DNA of 21,153 nucleotides from Bacteroidales bacterium (GTDB taxonomy: Bacteria > Bacteroidota > Bacteroidia > Bacteroidales > WCHB1-69): the NCBI GenBank assembly GCA_028684405.1, contig JAQUGA010000021.1, positions 1-21,153 of the forward strand, given 5' to 3'. The number at the start of each line of letters is the position of its first letter. The stretch's first letter is position 1. Shown in pieces: positions 1 to 9,656 of the stretch. Both the position numbers and the translations under genes were made by a program. The notes beneath the pieces are model-generated. The model saw only the letters and a program-made list of their open reading frames with translations. It ran no database searches and was not told the origin of the DNA.

Positions 1-177
1 TCATAGGAAATTTCAAAATTCAACCAATAATATTATGTCATTTGTTAAATGAGTTAATGTTTTCCACATTTCTGGAATATTATTTAAAAAAAAATCGTAT
101 TTTTAAGTTTTGAATCAAATAATATACAGTTCTAAGGTGAATTGGCGTGCTTGATATTTTATAAAACACACTCTGAA
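1..177. other. Upstream region of the adhesin operon
   Basis: This AT-rich leader holds no gene that I can support. A near-match to the Bacteroidota -7 box (TAAGTTTTG, 104-112, one base longer than TAnnTTTG) lies about 65 bases before the chosen ATG, but no convincing -33 TTTG sits at the right distance. I treat it only as a weak promoter candidate. The upstream gene lies outside the window. Confidence 0.3.
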
Positions 178-3100
178 ATGAAAAATTGCTATATAAAAAT
201 TATAAGAATTAGAGGCTTTTTAACTGCTTTTAGAAAGTATTTAAAATATGCTTTTGGCATCTTGTGTTTTTTTATGATTCTGATGAACGGCTTTGTTCAT
301 GCTGCCAAGAGAGACACTTTGCATGTTGGTGGCGTGTGGGCATATGTTGAAAATCTAGGACAATGGGACAGCCCTATCCTTTTTAAAGCCCGAATGCATG
401 ATGGAGCTTTGTTTTTTGAAAAAAACGGATACTCTGTTGTTGTGCAGGATAGAAAAGCCATCGATAAACTAACAGAATCCAAGCTTGATTATAAAGTCCG
501 ATTGGGTCCTACGCCCGATAATAAAGTGAATTGTCATGCCTATAAAGTTCATTTCCAGAATGCCAACGCCAATCCCCAAATAAAGAAGTACTATCCATCT
601 GCGGATTATCGAAACTATTATATTGGAAATGATTCAAGTCGTTGGAAATCATTTGTCAGGGCATATAGCAAAGTAGAATATAAAAACTTATACGATGGAA
701 TTGATTATATTATTTATTCGCATGAAAACCAGTTTAAATATGATTTGGTTGTAGCACCCCATGCTAAAATGTCTGACATTCAGATGAGATACGATGGTTT
801 AGAGAAGATTTCACTATCCAAAGGAAGTTTGCTATTACGAACCAGTATCAATACGATTGTGGAGTTGCAACCTTATGCTTATCAGCTGATTAATGGTCTG
901 GAAAAAGAGGTGAATTGTAATTTTGTGTTGAACAAAAACGTGGTGAGTTTTGAATGTCCAAATTATGACTCTAATTTTCCATTAATTATTGATCCTGTGA
1001 TGGTTTTTTCTACGTATACAGGCTCTACATCTGATAATTGGGGATATACAGCAACCTATGATCAATATGGTTTTTTATATGCCGGAGGTTGTTCTTTTGG
1101 AGTGGGTTACCCTGTTACGCCTGGGGCATTTCAGGTTAACTACGGAGGCGGAGGTCCCAATAATGTTGATATTTCCATCACAAAATTTGATACTACGGGT
1201 TCAATTTTGATTTATTCCACGTATTTAGGTGGTACAGGAACTGAAGTTCCCCATAGTTTAATCGTTAATGATAACAACGAATTGTATGTGCTGGCGACTA
1301 CCGGGTCGGCAAATTATCCGGTCACTGCGGGTTGTTACGACAATACTTTCAATGGAGGGACGCCTTATATACTTACTGCCGTTTTGCATTACACAAATGG
1401 AGCCGATATTGCCATCAGCAAGTTTTCCGAAAATGGCTCTCAACTGTTGGCTTCAAGCTTTTTTGGAGGTTCCGGAAATGATGGTTTAAATACCATTACA
1501 GCATTGAAAAAAAATTATGCCGACGATGTGCGAGGCGAAATAATGATTGATGAAAATTCAAATGTCTATGTTGTTAGTAGTACATCTTCAACAGATTTTC
1601 CGGTGACATCTGGCGCATTCCAACAAAACTATGCTGGCGGGAATCAAGATGGTGTTGTTTTTAAGCTAAATCACAATTTGACAAATTTAATTTGGAGTTC
1701 ATATTTGGGTGGAAATGGCGACGATGCCTGCTATAGCATTCAGATTGATACGGAAAATAATGTATATGTTGCCGGAGGGACTACATCTTCTAATTTCCCG
1801 ACCACTCCTGGAGTAGTACAACCCAACCATGGAGGAGGAGTAGACGGTTATATTACCTTGATTAATAAAAATGGGAACGCTATCCTTGCATCAACTTATT
1901 ATGGTTCAGGTGTTTATGATCAGGTTTATTTAACTAAAACGGATCGTCTAAACAATGTGTTTGTTTTTGGTCAAACTCAAGCATCGGGTAATTTCTTCAT
2001 ATCCAATGCCTTGTGGAATAAGCCGGGCGGAGGACAGTTTTTAAGCAAATTATCACCTAATTTAAAAACAGTTATTTGGTCAACTGCCTTTGGTTCTGCA
2101 ACAAATACTTCGGGTCAGCCCGACATTTCGCCCACTTCACTTATGGTTGATTTGTGCAATAATATATACATGGCAGGTTGGGGAGGGTTGCAACTCAACG
2201 GTTTTGGTGGGACAAACGGAATGCCAATTACATTAGATGCATTTCAAAGTACAACAGATAATCATGATTATTACTTTTTGGTTATAACCGATGATGCTTC
2301 CGACATTGTTTATGGGAGTTTTTTTGGCGACCCTGTGGCAAGAGAACATGTGGATGGAGGTACGTGTAGATTTGACAAAAAAGGCAGAATATATCAGGCT
2401 ATTTGTGCTGGATGTGGTGGTATGAGTAATATGCCAACTTCTCCGAATGCTTGGTCAAGTACAAACCAGAGTTATAATTGCAACTTGGGTGCAGTAAAAT
2501 TTGATTTTCAATTGCCCGCAATTATTGCCGACTTTGTAACTCCGAATATAATTTGTGCACCCGCCACCATCAGTTTTCAAAATACATCCCAATCGTTATC
2601 TTCTGGAACTACTTTATGGAATTGGAATTTTGGTGATGGAACCACTTCTACTCAGAAAAATCCTTCGCATACATATACTGAATCCGGAATTTATGACATT
2701 CGATTGATTATTAGAAATATAGGGAGTTGCAACTATGCTGATACCATTGTAAAACAAGTAATAGTTCTTTCAAACACGAAAGATACGCTGCCCGAACAAC
2801 ATATTTGTCTCGGAGATTTTGTGCAAATTGGGGTCCCTCCTGCAGGTAGTTATGCTATTACTTACATATGGACTCCACCGTCCGGTTTGAGTAATACCAA
2901 TACCTCAAATCCCATTGCCAGTCCAACTTATACAACGAATTACATGCTTCGTATTAGTGACGGAGTGTGTATAGATACACTTGTTCAGAAGGTAAATGTT
3001 TATAATATAATGTTGGATGCAGGAAATAATGTTACTGTTTGCAAGGGCGATACTGCTAAGCTAACTGCAATATTTTCGGGAGGAGCCAATCGGTTTTATT

Positions 3101-5163
3101 GGTCTTCCAATCCTAATTTTTCAGATACCTTGAATTCCGATTATACAAGTAATATATTTCGTCCCGTTGTTAATCAAACACAAACTTATTATGTTCATGC
3201 TACAAATGGCTATTGTTCAGCCTATGATAGCGTGAAAGTAAGCATGTCGTATGCTGATATTTCGGCACAAACACCTTTTACTATCTGCCAAGGCGATACG
3301 GTTCAGCTTTCTGCATCCAATTTGATTTCGGGCCAAACACTTACTTATTTATGGTCGCCTGTTAGTGGCATTGTTTCGGGAGGAAATACCGCAAACCCAA
3401 AAGTATCACCCTCGACCACCACTACATACATCGTTACTGGAACCAATAGCATAGGTTGCAAAGACACGGCCTCTGTAAAAATAAATGTCAATATAGTTCA
3501 AAGTACGAATCAAGTTACAAATGTTCGTTGTTATGGAGAATGCAATGGATCTATTCTGGTTATTCCTTCTGGCGGGACGACACCATATTCCTACCAATGG
3601 GGACACACCGGAAGCAATATTAACTCAGTTTCAAATCTTTGTGCCATCGACTATACATTGACAATTACCGATGATGTTGGTTGTAAAAAAACACAAACAT
3701 TTACGATTCAACAGCCATCTCCAATCACAATTTCATACACTGACTCTGCACAAGTTTTTTGCAACGGAATATGTGATGGGCAAGTCAGAGCAGTCGCCTC
3801 TGGAGGCGTTTCTCCATATCAGTATGCATGGATTAATGGTCAAAATACTGATTTAAATATAAATTTATGTGCTGGATTATATACAGTTACTGTAACCGAT
3901 CATAATTTATGCACTAAAATTGGACAATTTAGAATTTTAGATACATCTACTTTTGATGCCGAAGGTTTTGCCATTCCAACTCGTTGTTTTGGAGAGTGCA
4001 ATGGGGTTGCAAATGTGGTTGCAAGCAATGGGGTAGAACCCTATTCTTATCAATGGAATATTGGAAATGACAGTACCATTTTTCATAATCTTTGTGCGGG
4101 AACATATAATGTTACGGTTTCTGATTTTCACAACTGCACTCGAAATGTGTTTATTACCATTGAACAACCTCAGAAATTAAAAATTGATTCGATTTTTAAA
4201 AGAAATCCACTTTGCTACAATAGTTGCGATGGAATAATAAAAATTTTTCCAACAGGAGGAACACCTCCGTATGAATATACATGGAATGGAGTAGCAGGCC
4301 AAAATAGTGCCGAAAATCTGTGTGCTGGATCCTACGAAATAATTATTATCGACGCACATGGATGTGTAACTGATACCATTATAAACCTCACAGATCCTGA
4401 GCCCTTTATTGTAAATATTGAAACCACTAAAGTTCCTTGTTTGGAAGCTTGTTTAGGTTCTGCAACGGCGACAGTTAGTGGCGGAACGCCAGATTACTTT
4501 TACTATTGGAGCAACGGTCAAAACCAAGTTACAGGCATTCATAATCTTTGCAAAGGAGATTATGTACTTACGGTTTCAGATTACAATAATTGCCATGCTA
4601 TTGCTCAATTCTCAATTCTTGACTCTTCTTATTTCCCACCCGAGGGTATAGAAGCGTGGAGCGATAAAGACACTATTTGGGAAACACAAAATGTTCAATT
4701 ATACAGTACCGAGTTAGATGATTTTACTTATTTGTGGTTGCCTTCAGCTTCCTTAAATAATCCAAGCATTCCAAATCCGATTGCGACTCCTTCGCTGACA
4801 ACAGAATATGTTGTTTATGTGACCGACCTGTATGGTTGCATGTTGTCTGATACGGTTAGAATTACGGTTTTGGAAGTCATTTGCGATGAACCTTTTGTTT
4901 ATGTGCCAAATGCTTTTACACCAAATGGTGATGGAAACAATGATGTGTTATTTGTACGAAGCGACATCCTTATCGATATTATATTTGCGGTATACGACCG
5001 CTGGGGAGAGAAAATATTTGAAACTACGCAATTAAACAAAGGTTGGGACGGAACCTATAAAGGAAAGAAAAGCGATCCAGGAGTATTTGTTTATTATTTG
5101 GATGCTACCTGTTTGACCAAAGAGAAACTTGTGAAAAAAGGAAATGTAACACTAATTCGATAA
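178..5163 (+). CDS. SprB-repeat adhesin with T9SS type B sorting domain
   Basis: A 1661-residue secreted modular surface protein. It starts with a long basic n-region and a hydrophobic segment (about residues 24-43, ending V-H-A-A), which reads as a signal peptide. An N-terminal module of the DUF7948 type (about 45-270) precedes a beta-propeller-like region (about 276-778) with at least seven SBBP-type motifs such as STYLGG and SSYLGG. A PKD domain follows (784-860, core WNWNFGDG), then three Ig-like segments, five SprB repeats (from about 1116 to 1485), another Ig-like segment, and a gliding-motility-type C-terminal domain (1573-1661) with VPNAFTPNGDGNND and YDRWGEKIF. That last domain marks T9SS type B cargo. 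The ATG at 178 is preferred over the in-frame TTG at 142. The gene heads an operon with a PorP/SprF protein 5 bases downstream, the usual partner of such cargo. Likely role: cell-surface adhesin or filament; ligand unknown. The SprB-like label rests on the repeats; it is not necessarily the SprB orthologue. Confidence 0.9.
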   Translation: MKNCYIKIIRIRGFLTAFRKYLKYAFGILCFFMILMNGFVHAAKRDTLHVGGVWAYVENLGQWDSPILFKARMHDGALFFEKNGYSVVVQDRKAIDKLTESKLDYKVRLGPTPDNKVNCHAYKVHFQNANANPQIKKYYPSADYRNYYIGNDSSRWKSFVRAYSKVEYKNLYDGIDYIIYSHENQFKYDLVVAPHAKMSDIQMRYDGLEKISLSKGSLLLRTSINTIVELQPYAYQLINGLEKEVNCNFVLNKNVVSFECPNYDSNFPLIIDPVMVFSTYTGSTSDNWGYTATYDQYGFLYAGGCSFGVGYPVTPGAFQVNYGGGGPNNVDISITKFDTTGSILIYSTYLGGTGTEVPHSLIVNDNNELYVLATTGSANYPVTAGCYDNTFNGGTPYILTAVLHYTNGADIAISKFSENGSQLLASSFFGGSGNDGLNTITALKKNYADDVRGEIMIDENSNVYVVSSTSSTDFPVTSGAFQQNYAGGNQDGVVFKLNHNLTNLIWSSYLGGNGDDACYSIQIDTENNVYVAGGTTSSNFPTTPGVVQPNHGGGVDGYITLINKNGNAILASTYYGSGVYDQVYLTKTDRLNNVFVFGQTQASGNFFISNALWNKPGGGQFLSKLSPNLKTVIWSTAFGSATNTSGQPDISPTSLMVDLCNNIYMAGWGGLQLNGFGGTNGMPITLDAFQSTTDNHDYYFLVITDDASDIVYGSFFGDPVAREHVDGGTCRFDKKGRIYQAICAGCGGMSNMPTSPNAWSSTNQSYNCNLGAVKFDFQLPAIIADFVTPNIICAPATISFQNTSQSLSSGTTLWNWNFGDGTTSTQKNPSHTYTESGIYDIRLIIRNIGSCNYADTIVKQVIVLSNTKDTLPEQHICLGDFVQIGVPPAGSYAITYIWTPPSGLSNTNTSNPIASPTYTTNYMLRISDGVCIDTLVQKVNVYNIMLDAGNNVTVCKGDTAKLTAIFSGGANRFYWSSNPNFSDTLNSDYTSNIFRPVVNQTQTYYVHATNGYCSAYDSVKVSMSYADISAQTPFTICQGDTVQLSASNLISGQTLTYLWSPVSGIVSGGNTANPKVSPSTTTTYIVTGTNSIGCKDTASVKINVNIVQSTNQVTNVRCYGECNGSILVIPSGGTTPYSYQWGHTGSNINSVSNLCAIDYTLTITDDVGCKKTQTFTIQQPSPITISYTDSAQVFCNGICDGQVRAVASGGVSPYQYAWINGQNTDLNINLCAGLYTVTVTDHNLCTKIGQFRILDTSTFDAEGFAIPTRCFGECNGVANVVASNGVEPYSYQWNIGNDSTIFHNLCAGTYNVTVSDFHNCTRNVFITIEQPQKLKIDSIFKRNPLCYNSCDGIIKIFPTGGTPPYEYTWNGVAGQNSAENLCAGSYEIIIIDAHGCVTDTIINLTDPEPFIVNIETTKVPCLEACLGSATATVSGGTPDYFYYWSNGQNQVTGIHNLCKGDYVLTVSDYNNCHAIAQFSILDSSYFPPEGIEAWSDKDTIWETQNVQLYSTELDDFTYLWLPSASLNNPSIPNPIATPSLTTEYVVYVTDLYGCMLSDTVRITVLEVICDEPFVYVPNAFTPNGDGNNDVLFVRSDILIDIIFAVYDRWGEKIFETTQLNKGWDGTYKGKKSDPGVFVYYLDATCLTKEKLVKKGNVTLIR
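3520..4629 (+). repeat. Five tandem SprB repeats inside the adhesin
   Basis: Five protein repeats of 75-77 residues, each opening with C-x3-C-x-G (fourth C-x3-C-D-G, fifth C-x3-C-L-G), then a V/I-rich strand, a GG-x-PY-x-Y-W-like turn, an L-C-A/K-G-x-Y strand and a D-x-x-x-C strand. The first cysteine codons lie at 3529, 3760, 3985, 4213 and 4438, so the period is 225-231 bases. Every repeat keeps four cysteines, which could form two disulfides per unit outside the cell. The fourth and fifth units deviate most from the pattern. Confidence 0.85.
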
Positions 5164-5168
5164 CTCAA

Positions 5169-6191
5169 TTGAAACTAAAAAATATAATATTATTCTTTGT
5201 TTTCATAATATGGATGTCAATATCTATGCTGGCACAAGATATTCATTTTTCCCAATTTTGGGCTGCTCCTTTGCATGTTAATCCAGCACAAACTGGTTTT
5301 TTCGATGGTGTAGCCAGATTGAGCGCCCAGCATCGAACACAGTGGAAAGCGATCTCGAAACCCTACCAAACATTTTCTTCATCCATTGATTTGCCTATGA
5401 TAAAACGTCCATATCGTCAAGAAGTGTATGGTTTTGGAACAAATGTATATAGAGATGTTGCTGGTGATTCAGATTTTGGAACAACACAATTTAATCTCTC
5501 TTTTTCATATATAAAAAGTTTAAACAGACGAAATAATAGCTTCCTCTCTTTTGGCCTACAAGCAGGCGCAGCACAAAGAACCATCAATTATTCCGAATTG
5601 CATTTTGATGAGCAGTTTCACAATGGAAGATTTAATCCGAATACGGGAAATACTGAAAACTTTGCTCGAGAAAATTTTATCTTTGGCGATGTAAGTGCAG
5701 GCCTAAATTGGGTCTATCAGCCCAGAAATCGGCAAATGTGGAATTTTGGAGCCGCAATATTCCATTTAAACAAACCTAAACAATCGCTTTTTAATGACGA
5801 TGATGTTCGACTGGATATGAAAATAATAGGAACAGCTAACACGAGCATTAATCTCGATAAAGACATTGTTTTAAACCCCATGATTATCACTAGTTTTCAA
5901 GGTACATACAAAGAAATAGTTTTGGGTGGTGTAACAAAATATATTCTGGATAAAGATCCACTTACCTATACAAGTCTCAATTTTGGAGTTTTTTATCGCG
6001 TTGCTGATGCTGCTTATATTATGATGGGAGGTGAATATCTGAGATTTAATTTTGGAATTAGTTACGATATTAATATGTCCCGATTAAAAGTTGCCAGTCG
6101 ATATAGAGGTGGTTGGGAAATATCAATCTCATACATTTTCGATAGATATAAACCACGAAAGATTAAAGAATTACCTTGTCCAATATTCTAA
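5169..6191 (+). CDS. PorP/SprF family type IX secretion outer-membrane protein
   Basis: A 340-residue outer-membrane beta-barrel of the PorP/SprF family. A signal peptide (about residues 1-22, ending M-L-A-Q) is followed by the family's characteristic opening DIHFSQFWAAPLHVNPAQTG, then alternating beta strands, a C-terminal block around ISYDINMSRL and RGGWEISISYIF, and the short tail LPCPIF typical of the family. In Flavobacterium, SprF is required for export of SprB; paralogues are commonly encoded directly after a type B sorting-domain protein, exactly as here. The start is TTG at 5169, because no ATG upstream of the hydrophobic core exists in frame and the first in-frame ATG (5211) would destroy the signal peptide. 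The gene begins 5 bases after the adhesin stop and ends 4 bases before the next start, so it is almost certainly cotranscribed. Likely role: outer-membrane partner or anchor for the adhesin. Confidence 0.9.
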   Translation: MKLKNIILFFVFIIWMSISMLAQDIHFSQFWAAPLHVNPAQTGFFDGVARLSAQHRTQWKAISKPYQTFSSSIDLPMIKRPYRQEVYGFGTNVYRDVAGDSDFGTTQFNLSFSYIKSLNRRNNSFLSFGLQAGAAQRTINYSELHFDEQFHNGRFNPNTGNTENFARENFIFGDVSAGLNWVYQPRNRQMWNFGAAIFHLNKPKQSLFNDDDVRLDMKIIGTANTSINLDKDIVLNPMIITSFQGTYKEIVLGGVTKYILDKDPLTYTSLNFGVFYRVADAAYIMMGGEYLRFNFGISYDINMSRLKVASRYRGGWEISISYIFDRYKPRKIKELPCPIF

Positions 6192-6195
6192 CATT

Positions 6196-8505
6196 ATGCC
6201 GAAAATGAAATGGATAATATTTAATTTGCTTTTTATATTGAGTTTTTCTCAACTGGGATTGTTTTCTCAAGATGCGGAATCTCAACTCATAAAAATGGCA
6301 GATGAGGCGTATCGTCAGGGCGATTATTTAGCTGCGTCAACTTATTATGGACGATTGGTAAATGATGTTTCCAACAGCAAACTAGAGCACATTGAGAAGT
6401 ATGCTCGTGCTCTATTTAAAAATCATGCTTATGCAGATGCCGCTCAATGGTACGAAGTTTTATACCAAGCTGATACCTTGAAAAAGTTTCCGGAAACTAA
6501 ATTCTGGCTTGCCACAGCCACCAAACAAAATGCTAAATATCAAGAAGCACATATTCTTTTTTCAGAATTTTTGGTCGAAAATAATGGAAAAGATAAACTT
6601 TTAGCCGAAAAAGCAAACATAGAACTTAAAGCATGCAAAGAATCCATTCGTTGGAAGGATAATCCATTGCCCATAAAAATTGAACATTTAAGCCCAAATA
6701 TCAATACGCCGCATTCCGAATTCAATGCCTTTCAGTTGGGCGATACAGCCCTCTATTTTTCTTCTTTACGCTTGGTTTTTCCCGAAAATTTAAATTCTAT
6801 TTTCCCGGCTATTTATATCTCTAAGATTTATCGTTCTACCATATCTGTTGCTGGTTATTCAGAAGGGAAGGAGATGCCTTTGGTCATCAATAATCCCGAG
6901 ACACATAATGCCAATTTTTGTTTTAGCCCCGATAAAAATCGCCTCTATTTTTCGCGTTGCAAAAATGAAAGTAATATACAATTAAATTGTGAAATTTGGG
7001 TCAGCGAGCAACAGCAGGGGAAATGGAAAAAGCCAGAACGACTAAATCGTCGTATTAATGCACCCGGCGTTACAACAACTCAGCCTTTTATTACCTCTTT
7101 CAATGAAAAAGAAATCTTGTATTTTGTCTCCGATAGAGCCGGTGGATATGGAGGTATGGATATTTGGTATTCCATTTATGACGAAGGGAAATATCAAGAT
7201 CCTTCCAATTTAGGCAGCGTAATCAATACAAAAGGAAATGAAATTACTCCTTTCTACGATGAAAAAAATGGAGATTTGTATTTTAGTTCCGATTGGCACC
7301 CGGGCATGGGAGGCTATGATGTTTTTAAAAGCAAAGGTGCTCTTAATCAATGGGAAAAACCCAGAAACATCGGTTATCCATTTAATTCTCCTGCCAATGA
7401 TATCTATTTTAGCATAAATCAAGAAGATACCATGGCAGGTTATTTTACCTCAAATCGAAAAGGTTCTCTGTATATTAGTGGAGAAACATGCTGCAACGAT
7501 ATTTATTATTACGAGTGGTTGGAAAAACCTAAACAAATTGCTTTTACGGATACTCTATTTGTCGAGCATGTTGATCATTCTTTAAAAATTAAAGATTTGC
7601 TTCCGCTGACGCTCTATTTTCACAACGACGAACCTGATCCTGCAACCACTAAAATGACGACCACATTGAATTATAAAACCACTTTGGCCGACTATTTTGG
7701 ACTGATGGATATTTATAAACAAGAATATGCAAAGGGTTTGCAGGGCGAAGAGAGAATAAAGGCACAGCACGATATTGAAATTTTTTTTAATGATTATGTG
7801 AAAAAAGCTTATACCGATTTGCAACTTTTTGCGGAGTGGCTAAAGAAAGATTTGGATAAAGGAAATCATGTCAAAATTACCATAAAAGGATATACAAGTC
7901 CTTTGCATACTGCTGATTATAATTTAAAATTGGCTTCGCGAAGAATCTCAAGTTTGAAAAACTATATCTACGAATATAACAATGGTGTTTTCATACCCTA
8001 TATTAATGGTGAAATTGAAAATTGTCGTTTGGAATTATTGGATGCTCCCATTGGAAAAACAGAAGCCAGTCCTTTGGTTAGTGATAATCCAAATGACAAA
8101 CGAAATTCGATATTCAGCAGAGCCGCTGCTCTGGAACGTCGAATCCAAATTGTGATGTACGAGTCGGAGAAAATGCAATCGGCCTCAGACACAATGCCCG
8201 AGCTGTTTTTAGCACAAAAAGAAATGGACTTTGGTGAAGTGAAAAATAACCAAGAGTACGTTTTGGTGGTGCAATTTATAAATTCAGGACAAAAACCACT
8301 GATTATAGAAGATATCGATGTTCATAATTCGGGCGTTGAGGTGGATTATCGTAAACTTGAGATTTTGCCAAATGAAACATCAGACTTTGTCATTCGGCTG
8401 AAAACCAATTATTTAATATCGAACAAACCCATAGAATTGATCATTAAATCCAATGCACACAATGCTACTGAACTCTTTCTAATCAAGGCTAAAAAGATTG
8501 AATAA
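6196..8505 (+). CDS. TPR/PD40/OmpA-like cell envelope protein with C-terminal DUF1573-like domain
   Basis: A 769-residue envelope protein. Signal peptide (about 1-22, ending F-S-Q), TPR-like helices (about 25-150), and a PD40/WD40-like propeller (about 200-430) with motifs CFSPDKNRLYFS, LYFVSDRAGGYGGMDIW and LYFSSDWHPGMGGYDVF. An OmpA-like peptidoglycan-binding domain follows (about 470-600), starting LYFHNDEPDP and ending in KGYTSPLHTADYNLKLASRR, with a long insertion between its halves. The last 90 residues (from about 678, DFGEVKNN) look like an Ig-fold DUF1573-type domain. The combination resembles T9SS-associated PorE-like proteins, which link outer-membrane components to peptidoglycan; here it probably anchors the upstream SprF-type protein. 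ATG 6196 is chosen 4 bases after the preceding stop; ATG 6205 is also possible. The longer reading frame to 6091 is rejected because it overlaps the SprF gene and hides the signal peptide. Confidence 0.85.
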   Translation: MPKMKWIIFNLLFILSFSQLGLFSQDAESQLIKMADEAYRQGDYLAASTYYGRLVNDVSNSKLEHIEKYARALFKNHAYADAAQWYEVLYQADTLKKFPETKFWLATATKQNAKYQEAHILFSEFLVENNGKDKLLAEKANIELKACKESIRWKDNPLPIKIEHLSPNINTPHSEFNAFQLGDTALYFSSLRLVFPENLNSIFPAIYISKIYRSTISVAGYSEGKEMPLVINNPETHNANFCFSPDKNRLYFSRCKNESNIQLNCEIWVSEQQQGKWKKPERLNRRINAPGVTTTQPFITSFNEKEILYFVSDRAGGYGGMDIWYSIYDEGKYQDPSNLGSVINTKGNEITPFYDEKNGDLYFSSDWHPGMGGYDVFKSKGALNQWEKPRNIGYPFNSPANDIYFSINQEDTMAGYFTSNRKGSLYISGETCCNDIYYYEWLEKPKQIAFTDTLFVEHVDHSLKIKDLLPLTLYFHNDEPDPATTKMTTTLNYKTTLADYFGLMDIYKQEYAKGLQGEERIKAQHDIEIFFNDYVKKAYTDLQLFAEWLKKDLDKGNHVKITIKGYTSPLHTADYNLKLASRRISSLKNYIYEYNNGVFIPYINGEIENCRLELLDAPIGKTEASPLVSDNPNDKRNSIFSRAAALERRIQIVMYESEKMQSASDTMPELFLAQKEMDFGEVKNNQEYVLVVQFINSGQKPLIIEDIDVHNSGVEVDYRKLEILPNETSDFVIRLKTNYLISNKPIELIIKSNAHNATELFLIKAKKIE

Positions 8506-8526
8506 AAGCAGAAAATTTAATGGATT
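8506..8526. other. Convergent junction between operon 1 and lpxB
   Basis: Only 21 bases separate the stop of the OmpA-like gene from the stop of lpxB on the other strand. No clear hairpin with a T-run fits, so transcripts from the two sides probably overlap at their 3' ends. Confidence 0.5.
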
Positions 8527-9654
8527 TTATCTTGACTGAATCATATTGTAGATAGATTCAGCTGTTTTGGCAGAGGCACCGCCTTTTCCCAATATTGTTT
8601 CCAATTCGTGATAATAATTCATCATTTTGCTTCGAAAATCGAGGTCTAAAATAATTTTATCCATCTCTTTTTTCAAACGTTTTTCATTAAAATCATGTTG
8701 AATAAGCTCGCAAACAACTGGTTTATCCATAATTAAATTGACCAAAGAAATATAGTTGATGCCTTTCACTACTCTTTTCGCAATTTCGTATGAAATAGTA
8801 CTGCTTTTGTAGCACACTACTTGTGGAACTTTGAAAAGAGCCGTTTCCAAGGTGGCGGTTCCCGAAGTTACCATCGCTGCATAACTTTCCGAAAGAAGAG
8901 CGTAGGTTTCGTCAACTACAAATTTCAGTTCAGAGCAATCACACAGTGCTTTGTAAAAATCAATCGACTGCGATCCAACCGAAGCAACTACAAATTGAAA
9001 ATCAGGATATTTATTTGCCATTTTAGCCATGAGTGGCAACATTTTTGAAATCTCTTGTTTTCTGCTTCCAGGAAGTATGGATATGATTTTCCGAGAGTCG
9101 GTTTTCAGAATATGCTCAATTTGAGGATGCGGTTTCTGTAAAATTGTATTATCATTAACGGCGTCAACCAAAGGATGTCCCACAAAATCAACAGAATAGT
9201 TGAATTTTTTGTAGAAGTTTTTTTCAAAAGGCAATATAACATGTAATTTATCAACATGTTTTTTTATCGAGTGGACTCTGTTTTTTTTCCAAGCCCATAA
9301 TTGGGGCGAAATATAGTAGGCTATTTTAATTTCTTTTCGATAAAGTTTTTTTGCCACTCTCAAATTAAAACCAGGATAGTCAATTAAAATCAAGGCGTCG
9401 GGTTTATAATCCAAAATATCCTTTTCGCAAAAACGAAGATTTTTCAAAATCGTTCGGAGGTTTTTGAAAACTTCCCAAAAACCCATAAAAGCAAGTTCAT
9501 TGTAGTGTTTTACTATTTGCCCACCTTGATTTTTCATCAAGTCGCCGCCCCAATATCTAAAATCGGCTTGATTGTCGATAACTTTAAGTTCTTTCATCAA
9601 GTTTGAACCATGCAAATCTCCCGAAGCTTCACCTGCTATAATGTAGTATTTCAT
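8527..9654 (-). CDS. lpxB: Lipid-A-disaccharide synthase
   Basis: A 375-residue glycosyltransferase of family GT19 that joins UDP-2,3-diacylglucosamine and lipid X to form lipid A disaccharide, a peripheral inner-membrane step of lipid A synthesis. Family signatures are plain: the N-terminal GEASGDLHGSNLM, YYISPQLWAWKKNRV in the middle, then GHPLVDAV, ILPGSRKQEI at the start of the C-terminal Rossmann domain, and TSGTATLETAL near the nucleotide-sugar site. Length matches the family. The start at 9654 gives the expected N-terminus MKYYIIAGEASGD; the frame stays open to 9912, but that extension overlaps the upstream membrane-protein gene and has no family resemblance. The stop of that gene lies only 2 bases before this ATG, so lpxB is the last gene of the surE operon and is likely translationally coupled. 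Confidence 0.96.
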   Translation of the reverse strand: MKYYIIAGEASGDLHGSNLMKELKVIDNQADFRYWGGDLMKNQGGQIVKHYNELAFMGFWEVFKNLRTILKNLRFCEKDILDYKPDALILIDYPGFNLRVAKKLYRKEIKIAYYISPQLWAWKKNRVHSIKKHVDKLHVILPFEKNFYKKFNYSVDFVGHPLVDAVNDNTILQKPHPQIEHILKTDSRKIISILPGSRKQEISKMLPLMAKMANKYPDFQFVVASVGSQSIDFYKALCDCSELKFVVDETYALLSESYAAMVTSGTATLETALFKVPQVVCYKSSTISYEIAKRVVKGINYISLVNLIMDKPVVCELIQHDFNEKRLKKEMDKIILDLDFRSKMMNYYHELETILGKGGASAKTAESIYNMIQSR

Positions 9655-9656
9655 GT

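Noticed and set aside
142..177. TTG start extending the adhesin by 12 residues
   Set aside because: The ATG at 178 already gives a basic n-region and signal peptide; the extension adds nothing recognisable.
3529..4629. Regularly spaced repeats that might suggest a CRISPR or DNA satellite
   Set aside because: The 225-231-base period is explained by protein SprB repeats in an open frame; DNA copies are diverged and there are no spacers.
6091..6195. Earlier start for the OmpA-like protein
   Set aside because: It would overlap the SprF-type gene by about 100 bases and bury a clear signal peptide that begins at the ATG at 6196.
7582..7824. 80-codon minus-strand frame inside the OmpA-like gene
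   Set aside because: Antisense shadow of a well-supported coding region.
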